From Hydrogenophilales bacterium (GTDB lineage Bacteria > Pseudomonadota > Gammaproteobacteria > Burkholderiales > Thiobacillaceae), in contig JADJYY010000020.1 in the NCBI GenBank assembly GCA_016719465.1, forward strand, positions 1 through 17,257: 17,257 bases of DNA, read 5' to 3'. Every line of letters starts with the position of its first letter. Position 1 is the first letter of the stretch. The translations under genes and the position numbers were made by a program. Below the pieces are notes generated by a model. That model saw nothing but the letters and a program-made list of their open reading frames with translations, was not told where the DNA came from and searched no databases. Below, piece by piece: positions 1 to 8,177 of the stretch.

Positions 1-2
1 GT

Positions 3-410
3 CTGCTGCACAACCTGGGCGCCCTGCTGGTGAACCACTTCGCGCCGGATCCCTGGCGGGAACTGGCCGTGGAACCGATCGGGAGCGACACGCGGCTGAC
101 GCGGGAACGGGAAATCTTCGGCTTCGATCACTGTGAGCTGGGCGCCGACATCGCCGGCCAGTGGCATTTCCCCGAGGCCATCCAGGCGGCCATCCGCCAC
201 TATCCCCGCCCGCCCGATGACCCAGGGGAACGGCTCACCGATCTGGTGCATGTGGCCTGGGTGGTCGGCGCTCCGGAGCAGCCGGGCGCGGGCCCGGTTT
301 TCGCGCCCGGTGTCGCGAGCCGCCTCGGCCTTGCTTCGCCGGAGGGAGAAGACGGCCAGGCGATCCTTGGCCAGGCCGCCCGGGCCGCGCGAGATGTCCA
401 TGTGCTCTGA
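3..410 (+). CDS. HDOD domain protein, C-terminal part (5' end outside window)
   Basis: The frame is open from the first bases of the window and stops at TGA 408-410, so the start lies upstream and about 135 residues remain. The remnant begins LLHNLGALL and continues with EIFGFDHCELGADIAGQWHFP and an AIRHYPRP segment. This is the pattern of the second half of HDOD domains (HNLG/H-D-like helix, then E...G.DH.ELGA.L...W.FP..I..AI..HH.P). HDOD proteins are HD-superfamily relatives that usually lack metal-dependent catalysis and act as signalling or regulatory modules beside kinases and c-di-GMP proteins, which fits the neighbours here. No output domain follows, so any other domain would be N-terminal. 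The GTG at 30 is internal to the domain and is not the real start. The family call is good; the specific role is unknown. Confidence 0.75.
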   Translation: MLHNLGALLVNHFAPDPWRELAVEPIGSDTRLTREREIFGFDHCELGADIAGQWHFPEAIQAAIRHYPRPPDDPGERLTDLVHVAWVVGAPEQPGAGPVFAPGVASRLGLASPEGEDGQAILGQAARAARDVHVL

Positions 411-648
411 GGGCGGCTGGATCACCGGCCGAAAACCACGCCTGGAAGAACTGCGTCCGCTTTTCCAGCGTGGTGGCCGCCGCTATTACGGCGGCGCCTT
501 TCTGGTCTGGGACGGCGAGTCGATCGACATCGACCATTTCGAACTGCCGCTGGGCGGCGAGGCCGGGGGACGGAGGGTGGAGGAAGGGTACTGGCATCAC
601 GCCGAGGTGCGCGCCTGGATGCCGCTGCCCGCGCCGCCAATTTCATGA
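394..648 (+). CDS. Small hypothetical protein, possibly DUF551-like
   Basis: An 84-residue frame starts at ATG 394, with ATG 400 as an alternative, and overlaps the 3' end of the HDOD gene by 17 nt, which suggests translational coupling. It ends 15 nt before the next start. Visible features are an aromatic and Gly-rich middle (RRYYGGAFLVWDGE) and a C-terminus reading YWHHAEVRAWMPLPAPP. The sequence VWDGE...W......WMPLPAPP resembles DUF551 proteins, which end in a similar HWMPLPEPP; this likeness is from memory and is low confidence. There is no signal peptide, transmembrane segment or catalytic motif. Codon use and position in a tightly packed same-strand run support a real gene. The function is unknown. 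The longer reading back to ATG 133 would lie over the HDOD frame and is unlikely. Confidence 0.5.
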   Translation: MSMCSEGGWITGRKPRLEELRPLFQRGGRRYYGGAFLVWDGESIDIDHFELPLGGEAGGRRVEEGYWHHAEVRAWMPLPAPPIS

Positions 649-663
649 CGAAGGGAGATAAGC

Positions 664-2025
664 ATGGTCTACATCGATGAATTGACCGGCGCCCGCGCGG
701 AGCTTGCCATCCTTGACGAGATGTCGAGCAAGGCCGGGGGCATGTTCCCCGTCCTTCCGGACGCCGGCTGGCTGGCCGGCGTGCTGGATGCGCTGGCGGC
801 CCATATCGCGGTGCTCGATCAGGATGGGGGGATCGTCGCCGTGAACCAGGCCTAGACCTGCTTCGCCGAACAGAACCACGCGCACCCCGGGGACTTCGGT
901 ATCGGCGTGAACTATCTGGCGACGGTGCGCGCCAGCGCCGAGCGGGGCGACACCATCGCGGCCGAGGCCTTGGCCGGCCTGGGTGGGGTGCTGACGCGCC
1001 AACTGCCGAAATTCGAACTGGAATACCCCTGCCACTCCGCCCAGGAGGAACGCTGGTTTCTCATGCAGGCTTCTCCCCTGGCCGATGGTTGCGTGGTCTC
1101 CCACATCAATATCACCGCCCGGGTGGTCGCCGAGAATGAGCAGTCCAGACTGGCCGCCGAGTTGCGCCACGCCTTCGAGGATCTGAAGGCCCTGCATGAG
1201 GCGTTGCAGCGCACCCAGGAACAACTGGTGCAATCCGAGAAAATGGCCTCCATCGGCCAGTTGGCCGCCGGCGTGGCCCACGAGATCAACAATCCCATCG
1301 GCTATCTGAACTCCAACCTGGGCACCCTGGGCCAGTATGTCGGGGATATCCTCGGCGTGGTGGCGGCCTATGAGGCCGCCATGCCCGCCGTCGCCGACCC
1401 GGCGCGGCGGGAGGCCCTCGAACAGGCCAAGCGCGAGACGGATTTCGGCTTTCTGCTGGAGGACATGCCCAAACTGCTGGCGGAATCCCAGGAGGGCATC
1501 CAGCGGGTGCGCAAGATCGTCCAGGACCTGAAGGATTTCGCCCACGCCGGCGACAACGAGGACTGGCAATGGGTGGATGTGCGCCACAGCCTGGCGCGCA
1601 CCCTCAACATCGTGCACAACGAACTGAAGTACAAGGCCGAGGTGCGCCAGGCCTACGAGGAGATTCCGGAAATCCGCTGCCTGCCCGGACAGCTCAACCA
1701 GGTGTTCATGAACCTGCTGGTCAACGCGGCCCAGGCGATCGACCAGCGTGGCGAGGTGGGAGTGCGCGCCTGGGTGGAAGGGGAAGAGGTCTGCGTGGAG
1801 GTGACGGACACCGGCTGCGGCATGCCGCCCGAGGTGGTGAGGCGCATCTTCGAGCCGTTCTTCACCACCAAGCCGGCGGGCAAGGGCACCGGCCTGGGTC
1901 TGTCGATTTCCTACGGCATCGTGAAAAGACATGGTGGGCATATCGAAGTCGATAGCGAGGTCGGCCGGGGTACGACCTTCAGGGTCGTCCTGCCGGTGAT
2001 CGGCCCGTCCGGGGCCGAGACATGA
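664..2025 (+). pseudogene. Soluble PAS sensor histidine kinase interrupted by an amber codon
   Basis: Frame +1 runs from ATG 664, preceded by a strong AGGGAGA ribosome site at about 652-658, to TGA 2023-2025, 453 codons. It is interrupted only by TAG 853-855 (codon 64). Residues about 38-150 form a PAS domain (IAVLDQDGGIVAVNQA, then GVNYLATV, FELEYPCHS, SHINIT). A coiled coil (about 155-190) leads to a HisKA-like dimerisation helix with phospho-acceptor His206 in VAHEINNP, an N box (NQVFMNLLVNAAQAI) and G boxes (DTGCGMP, FEPFFTT, GTGLGLS). There is no transmembrane segment, so it should be cytoplasmic. The family normally has Trp at the stop position (VN.AWR.FA), so one TGG-to-TAG change explains the break. 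Reinitiation at GTG 907 would give a 372-residue protein lacking half of the PAS domain. The next kinase overlaps by ATGA. Confidence 0.85.
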
Positions 2026-4133
2026 ACCCGGCCGCGGACGACGGCGGCGACGCGCGCGACATCCGCGCCGGGCGATCGACCCGCCCACTGCTGGCGGGGC
2101 TGCTGGCCATCCTGTTGCTGGCTTCCGTCGGCATGGGCATCGGCATCCACCAGTTGCGCCAGATGGGGCAAACCCTGGAGAGCGTGGTGCGCGAGGAGGA
2201 CGCGGCGCGTGGCGCCATCGTCGCCATGCTGCGCACCGCGCGGGAACGCATGCTGACCCTCGACGAGGCGATCGGCACGCAGGACGCCTTCGAACGCGAC
2301 GAGAAGCTGCTCCGCTTCGAGCAGCTGGCCGGTGAATTCGGCGCGGCGCGCATGCGCATGGCGGCCCTGCCCTTGAGCCGCGCGGAACAGGCCGTGCGAG
2401 CGCGCCAGGATGTGCTCATCCTGGAATTAGTCGGGCATTTCGACCAGATTGTCCGCCTGGCCCGCCAGGACGATCTGGCGGCCGCCCGTGAATTGCTCCA
2501 GCACGCCGCCATTCCGGCTCAGAGCCGCGTGCTGGATGCCCTGATGGAGTGGGTCGAGCTTCGCCAGGACCAGGAAAGCGCGCGCGCCGAGCATGCCCTT
2601 GTTCACCAGAAACAGGCTGTGGTCTTGATGTTCGGTGTCGGCGTGGCCTCGATCGTGCTGGGACTGCTGGTGGCGATGCTGGTGTATCGCTGGAATACCC
2701 GGCTGATCGGCCGGCTGTCCGACAACCAGGCGCAACTGCGCGCCACCCTCGCCGAACAGACCTTCCAGCGCCAGACCCTGAACAAGCATTCCATCGTCAG
2801 CGTGACCGATGCCGGCGGACGCATCACCGACGTCAACGACAAGTTCCGCGAGGTCAGCGGCTACAGCCGGGAAGAACTCATCGGCGCGGACCATCGCATC
2901 GTCAAATCGGGCTTCCACCCGCCGGAATTCTTCCAGTCCCTGTGGGACACCCTCCGCGCCGGCAAGGTGTGGCGCGGCGAGGTGAAGAACCGCGCCAGGG
3001 ATGGCCGGCATTACTGGATGGCGACCACCATCGTGCCCATGCTGGACGAGTCCGGCGCGCCCGCGCGGTATATCTCGGTGTCCACCGAGATCACCCACAT
3101 CATGGAACTGGAGGAGGCGGTGCGTCAGGCCAACGTCATCCTGCAAAGCAACGTCATCGAACGCACCCATGAACTGGAGCTGGCCAAGCAGCAACTTGAA
3201 CAGGAATTGGCCGACCGGGTGCGTACCCAGGCCGCCCTGCAGAACAGCTATGACGAGTTGCGGGGCCTGCACCGGCAGTTGCAGGAGGCCCAGCAATACC
3301 TGCTGCAGTCGGAGAAGCTCGCCGCCGTGGGCCAGTTGGCCGCCGGCATGGCGCACGAAATCAACAATCCGATCGGCTTCGTCTCCTCCAACCTGGCCAT
3401 GTTGAGCCGCTATCAGGACAGCCTGGCGCGGATCCTGGCGCTTTACCGGGAGACGGAAACCGGCCTGGGCGAGGAGCCGCGCGGGCGCATCGCGGCCCTG
3501 CGCCAGAAAATCGATCTTGACTTCGTGCTGGAAGACACCCGCGCCTTGCTCGAGGAAACCCGCGCCGGCATCGAGCGGGTGCGGAAGATCGTCCAGGACC
3601 TGCGCGATTTCTCCCGGGTGGACAGCGCCGGCCAGCGCCAGTGGGCGGATATCAATCAATCCCTGGAGACCACCCTCAAACTGCTCGGCGAACGCCTGGC
3701 GGATGACGTGGAAATCCGCCGCGAATACGGCCAGCTTCCCCAGGTGGAGTGCGATCCCGCCGAACTCAACCAAGTGTTCTTCAACCTGCTCAACAATGCC
3801 CTGCAAGCCCTGCCGCAGGGTGGTCGCGTCACCCTGCGCAGCGGCTTGGACGACGCTCGGGTCTGGGTGGAGATCGAGGACAACGGCGTGGGCATCGCCG
3901 AAGATGCCTTGCCGCACATCTTCGACCCCTTCTTCACCACCCGGCCGGTGGGCCAGGGCGCCGGCCTGGGCCTGTCCCTGGCCTATGGCGTGGTGCAGCA
4001 ACACCAGGGCAGGATCAGCGTGGACAGCATGGTGGGACGCGGCAGCGTATTCCGCGTCACCCTGCCGATCCGGCGGAGCGACGACCCGGCCGGCGCATCC
4101 GATGGCAAGCCCATCGAAGGTGGAACAGATTGA
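2022..4133 (+). CDS. Membrane-bound PAS sensor histidine kinase
   Basis: An intact 703-residue protein whose ATG overlaps the stop of the preceding kinase (ATGA at 2022-2025), so the two are translationally coupled. Order: transmembrane helix about 23-42 (LLAGLLAILLLASVGMGIGI), a roughly 150-residue helical periplasmic sensor, transmembrane helix about 196-217, PAS about 249-360 (SIVSVTDAGGRITDVNDKF, VKSGFHPPEFF, GEVKNRARDG), coiled coil about 365-430, dimerisation/phosphorylation helix with His445 in MAHEINNP, then the ATPase domain with N box NQVFFNLLNNALQAL, DNGVG, FDPFFTT and GAGLGLS. All catalytic motifs are present. It should autophosphorylate on His445 and pass phosphate to a separate receiver, since none is fused. 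The kinase core is clearly paralogous to the gene upstream (same VRKIVQDL.DF block). The periplasmic ligand is not evident. Confidence 0.92.
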   Translation: MNPAADDGGDARDIRAGRSTRPLLAGLLAILLLASVGMGIGIHQLRQMGQTLESVVREEDAARGAIVAMLRTARERMLTLDEAIGTQDAFERDEKLLRFEQLAGEFGAARMRMAALPLSRAEQAVRARQDVLILELVGHFDQIVRLARQDDLAAARELLQHAAIPAQSRVLDALMEWVELRQDQESARAEHALVHQKQAVVLMFGVGVASIVLGLLVAMLVYRWNTRLIGRLSDNQAQLRATLAEQTFQRQTLNKHSIVSVTDAGGRITDVNDKFREVSGYSREELIGADHRIVKSGFHPPEFFQSLWDTLRAGKVWRGEVKNRARDGRHYWMATTIVPMLDESGAPARYISVSTEITHIMELEEAVRQANVILQSNVIERTHELELAKQQLEQELADRVRTQAALQNSYDELRGLHRQLQEAQQYLLQSEKLAAVGQLAAGMAHEINNPIGFVSSNLAMLSRYQDSLARILALYRETETGLGEEPRGRIAALRQKIDLDFVLEDTRALLEETRAGIERVRKIVQDLRDFSRVDSAGQRQWADINQSLETTLKLLGERLADDVEIRREYGQLPQVECDPAELNQVFFNLLNNALQALPQGGRVTLRSGLDDARVWVEIEDNGVGIAEDALPHIFDPFFTTRPVGQGAGLGLSLAYGVVQQHQGRISVDSMVGRGSVFRVTLPIRRSDDPAGASDGKPIEGGTD

Positions 4134-4151
4134 TCGAGGATCGAGAAAACC

Positions 4152-4847
4152 ATGAGTGAATCCGTCGCGACCCAGCCGGATGGCCCGGCATTGACCCTGA
4201 GCTTCGAGGACATCGGCTTGCGGGTGGGCACCCCGTTGTACATGCGCAGCCAGGATCCGGGTGTCTCCCAGACCCGTTACCAGGTGGAATACATCGGCGC
4301 CATCCGTGGCAAGAGCCTGCTGGTGACCTTGCCCTTGTTGAATGGCAAGGGCGTTTTGATGCCGGTTGGCCAGGAGTTCGTGTTCCATGCCGTGGAGGGC
4401 ATGTATATCTATGCCTTCACCAGCCGGGTCCTGCGCCCCCGCAACAGCCCGGTGCCCTACGCCCATTTCGCCTACCCGTCGCGCATCGATGCCCGCCAGG
4501 TGCGCAAGTCCTACCGGGTCAGGATGCGCCTGCCGGTGGCGGTCGCGGGTGGTGGCGCGGGTGGCGACGCGCGCGGCGACGCCCTGCTGCTGGACCTGAG
4601 CATGACCGGCGCCCTGCTGGAAGCCCCCGCCGATGCCTGGCGGGAAGGCGACGCCCTGAGCCTGGTCCTGCCGGTGGCGCTGGAAGAGGCCAGCAGCCGG
4701 TTGACCCTGTCCGCCAAGGTGCGCAATCGCGCGGAAAGGCCGGGCGGCCAGGCTCATTACGGCGTGGAGTTCGCCGAATTGCCCCAGAACGATGCCCTGC
4801 TGCTGCATTACTACATCGACCATGCCATCGCCGCGCGGATCGGGTGA
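4152..4847 (+). CDS. YcgR-like PilZ domain protein (c-di-GMP receptor / flagellar brake)
   Basis: A 231-residue soluble protein starting 18 nt after the kinase, with a GAGGA ribosome site at 4136-4140. Residues about 15-110 match the YcgR N-terminal beta-barrel (VGTPLYMRSQD, GAIRGKSLLVTLP, LMPVGQEFVFHAVEGMYIYAF). The C-terminal PilZ domain (about 115-228) has both c-di-GMP-binding signatures: the arginine motif R118-KSY-R122 followed by R124, and D148-LSMTG-153 (the D/N-x-S-x-x-G motif). It should bind c-di-GMP. In the YcgR family this inhibits the flagellar motor or changes motility, although surface-attachment roles are also known for PilZ proteins. Its place between two histidine kinases and a GGDEF-EAL protein suggests it reads the c-di-GMP pool set by its neighbours; that link is inferred from position. 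Confidence 0.88.
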   Translation: MSESVATQPDGPALTLSFEDIGLRVGTPLYMRSQDPGVSQTRYQVEYIGAIRGKSLLVTLPLLNGKGVLMPVGQEFVFHAVEGMYIYAFTSRVLRPRNSPVPYAHFAYPSRIDARQVRKSYRVRMRLPVAVAGGGAGGDARGDALLLDLSMTGALLEAPADAWREGDALSLVLPVALEEASSRLTLSAKVRNRAERPGGQAHYGVEFAELPQNDALLLHYYIDHAIAARIG

Positions 4848-5009
4848 GGGGCATTGCTCCCTTTCCCCTCCGGGGCAAGCCCCCGTCGAGCGAGGATGAA
4901 GCTTGGTAATGAGGGAACAACGCATCCATGACCCTATTCAACGACCGGATTCAGGTTCAACAAGATTCGCGATCCGCCGATACAGGGGGCATGCCTTGCT
5001 GACCGAGCC
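4848..5009. other. Intergenic spacer with a small GC hairpin
   Basis: This 162-nt gap between the PilZ gene and the GGDEF-EAL gene is the largest non-coding gap in the signalling half. It contains a short perfect hairpin, CGGGG-CAAGC-CCCCG at 4871-4885, without a following T run, so it is not a convincing Rho-independent terminator. I see no clear -35/-10 pair and no strong Shine-Dalgarno directly before ATG 5010. The gap probably separates two transcription units, but the sequence alone does not show a promoter. Confidence 0.3.
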
Positions 5010-8000
5010 ATGAACCTGGACAACTCCTTCAAGCGTTCCATCCTCATCCCCTGGGCGGGGTGCTGGCGTTGCTGCTCCTGCTGGCGGTCTACGCGGTGGA
5101 TCGCATGAATCGCCTGCATGTCGCCGAGGAAATGCAACATATCCAGCGGACGGCGGAAACCCTGTTCGGAAAAAAGCTGGAGAGCGAAGCCGCTTCCCTG
5201 GGCGCCCTGCTGGAAGCGCTGGCCCGCGATCCGCGCTTGATCGATGGCTTGCGGCGCCGGGACAGGGCCGCGCTGCTGCGCGATACGGCCGATCTCTACG
5301 GGCGTTTGCGCGAAGGGCACGGCATCACCCACTTCTATTTCACCGGACCGGATCGGGTCAATCTGCTGCGCGTGCATGACCCCGAGCGCCACGGCGACGT
5401 GATCGACCGCGTCACCACCCGCCAGGCGGAGCGCGATGGCCGCGAAGCATGGGGCATCGAACTGGGGCCCCTGGGACTGTTCACCCTGCGCGTGGTGCGC
5501 CCGGTCTACGCCCAGGGCCAGCTTCTGGGCTACCTGGAACTGGGCGAGGAAATCGGCCATGTCATCCGCGCCATCGCCGCGGCGGCCAACGTGGACATCC
5601 ACGTGCTGATCTTCAAGCGCTTTCTGGATCGCGGGCAATGGCGGGCGGGAAACGCGCTGATGGGACGCGCGGGCGAGTGGGATCGCTTCCCGGACGTGGT
5701 GCTCACCGAATCGACCGGGCCGCTGCCCGCTGATCTGGTCGCCAGCCATCGCGCGTTCCATGACCACGACTACGGCCGGCCCGCGACGCTGATGAGTTGG
5801 GAGCAGGCGCGCCGTCCCCTGTTCCAGACCTTGCGCGATACCGCCGGTCGGGAAGTGGGCGAAATGGTGCTGGGGATCGACGTGGGCGAGATGGCCCGGC
5901 AATCGCGCCAGCTGGTCCTGATGGTGGTTGGCGTGAGCCTGCCCGTCGGCCTGGCGCTGCTGGTCCTGTTCCATTTTCAACTGCGCCGCATCCAGCAACG
6001 CTTCCAGGCCGCCGCCCTGGAGCGCGAGACGGAGACGGCTCGGCATCGGCGGGCGATGCAGGCCCAGGATGCCCAGTTCCGCCTGCTGCTGGACTCCACC
6101 GCCGAGGCCATCTATGGGGTGGACCCGGAGGGGCGCTGCATTTTCGTCAACCCGGCCTTTCTCGCCATGCTGGGCTATGCCAGCGCCGAGGAACTCCTGG
6201 GCCACGACATTCACGCGCTGATCCACCACCACCACGCCGACGGGCGTCCATATCAGGCGGTGCAATGCCCTATCCACGAAGCCTTTGCCCAGGACCGGCC
6301 GACCCATGCGGACGACGAGGTGTTCTGGCACCGGGATGGTCACGCCATCCCGGTGGAATACTGGGCTCACCCGATCCGCCGCGACGGCCAGGTGGTGGGC
6401 GCGGTGGCGGCTTTCCTCGACATCAGCGCGCGCAAGCGGGCGGAAGCCGTGTTGCAGGCCAGCGAGGCGCGTCTGAAGGAGGCCCAGCGCCTGGCGCAAC
6501 TGGGCGATTGGGAGCTGGACCTGGTCAATGACCACTTGATCTGGTCGGAGGAGGTCTATCGCATCTTCGAGATCGACGCCGATCGTTTTGATGCCACCCT
6601 GGAAGCCTTCCTGTCGGCCATCCATCCCGAGGACCGGGCCGAGGTGGAGCGTGCGTTCGCCGCCGCGTTGGCGGAACGGCGTCCCTATGACATCGTCCAC
6701 CGCCTGCTCATGTCCGACGGGCGCATCAAGCATGTGCGCGAGCGCGGCGAAACCCGTTATGACGAACAGGGGCGCCCCCTGCGCTGCATCGGCACGGCGC
6801 AGGACATCACCGCCAGCAAGCAGTCCGAGGCACAACTCGTGCGCCTGGCCCATTACGACGCGCTGACCGGCCTGCCCAACCGGGTGCTGTTGCAGTCCCG
6901 CCTGCGACGCGCCATGGAGCGCGCCAGGCGGCATGGCGCGCGGGGCGCATTGCTGTTTCTCGACCTGGACCATTTCAAGAACGTCAATGACAGCCTCGGC
7001 CATACGGCCGGCGATGAACTGCTGGTCGAGATCGGCCGCCTCATCGCCGGGCGCATCCGCGAGGAGGACACCCTGGCGCGCCTGGGCGGCGACGAGTTCG
7101 TGGTGTTGCTGGAATGGCTGGAGCGGGCGGAGGACGCGGCGGTGCTGGCGCGGGATCTGATCGAGCGGCTGAATCAGCCCTTCACGCTGGCCGACGGGCA
7201 CACCCTGTATATCGGTGCCAGCATCGGCATCAGCCTGTTCCCCGAAGACAGCCTGGAGTGCGACGCCCTGATGCGCAACGCCGACGCCGCCCTGTTCCAG
7301 TCCAAGGCGGCCGGGCGCAATACCTATCACTTCTATACCGAGTCGCTCACCTTGGCCGCCAAGGAGCGGCTGGATATGGAGCTCGGCCTGCGTCGCGCCC
7401 TGGAGGCGGGCGAGTTCCTCCTGCACTACCAGCCCCAGGTGGCCACGCCGGACGGCCTGACCCTCGGCGTCGAGGCCCTGGTGCGCTGGCAGCCGCCCGG
7501 CCAGGCGCTGATCCCGCCGGCCCGTTTCATCCCCATCGCCGAGGAGACCGGCCTGATCGTTCCCCTCGGCGAATGGGTGTTGCGCGCCGCCTGCGCCCAG
7601 GCGCGCGCCTGGCTGGATGCCGGCCTGCCCGCCATGACCGTGGCGGTGAACCTGTCGCCGCGCCAGTTCCGCGATCCCGATCTGGTGGCGAAGGTGCGCC
7701 GGATACTGGCGGAAACCCGCCTGCCGCCCGGCCATCTGGAGCTGGAAATCACCGAGAGCGCGGTCATGGATCAGGGTGATCGGGCGCTGGCCCTGCTGCG
7801 CGAACTCAAGGATCTGGGGCTTTCCCTGTCCATCGACGACTTCGGCACCGGCTATTCCTCCCTCGCTTACCTGAAGCGCTTCGCCATCGACAAGCTGAAG
7901 ATCGACCAGAGCTTCGTGCGCGACATTCCGGACGACCTGGACAGCATGGAAATCACCGCTTCCATCATCGCCATGGCCAAGAGCCTGCGACTCAAGGTGC

Positions 8001-8140
8001 TGGCGGAGGGGGTGGAAACCGAAGATCAGCTCGCGTTCCTGCAAATCCACAACTGCGACGCCTGCCAGGGTTATCTGTTCAGCCGTCCGCTGCCGGCGCC
8101 CGAGCTGGAGCGCTGGCTGGCCGCCCAGGCGGCGCCCTGA
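5010..8140 (+). CDS. dCache-PAS-PAS-GGDEF-EAL c-di-GMP turnover protein (1-nt frameshift near the start)
   Basis: The natural start is probably ATG 5010 (MNLDNSFKRSILIP). One C appears lost in the run at 5048-5051; restoring it joins this to LGGVLALLLLLAVYAVD and gives about 1043 residues. As written, only the frame from GTG 5060 is open, and it lacks the cytoplasmic tip of helix 1. Order in restored numbering: TM1 about 12-32; dCache-type periplasmic sensor about 35-295 (THFYFTGPDRVNLLRVH, GIELGPLGLFTLRVVRP, LGYLELGEEIGHV); TM2 about 302-323; PAS about 357-470; second PAS about 497-605; GGDEF with intact GGDEF 693-697 and an I-site REED five residues before it; EAL with E822-AL, NLSPRQF, EITES, DDFGTGYSSL, KIDQSF, EGVET and QGYLFSRPL. 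Both cyclase and phosphodiesterase residues look intact, so it may be bifunctional or ligand-switched. Confidence 0.9.
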
Positions 8141-8177
8141 GTAGCATCGAGACCATCCGACAGGAGAAGAAGCCACC

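Noticed and set aside
643..2088. A 481-codon minus-strand frame opposite the first kinase
   Set aside because: Shadow frame. The sense strand carries the kinase boxes, and the sense amber reads as a sense codon on this strand.
4871..4885. CGGGG-CAAGC-CCCCG as a Rho-independent terminator after the PilZ gene
   Set aside because: Only a 5-bp stem with no T run on either side, so it is kept only as a note in the intergenic entry.
2427..4925. An 832-codon minus-strand frame opposite the second kinase and PilZ genes
   Set aside because: Same codon-bias shadow. It spans two real genes and has no recognisable motif.
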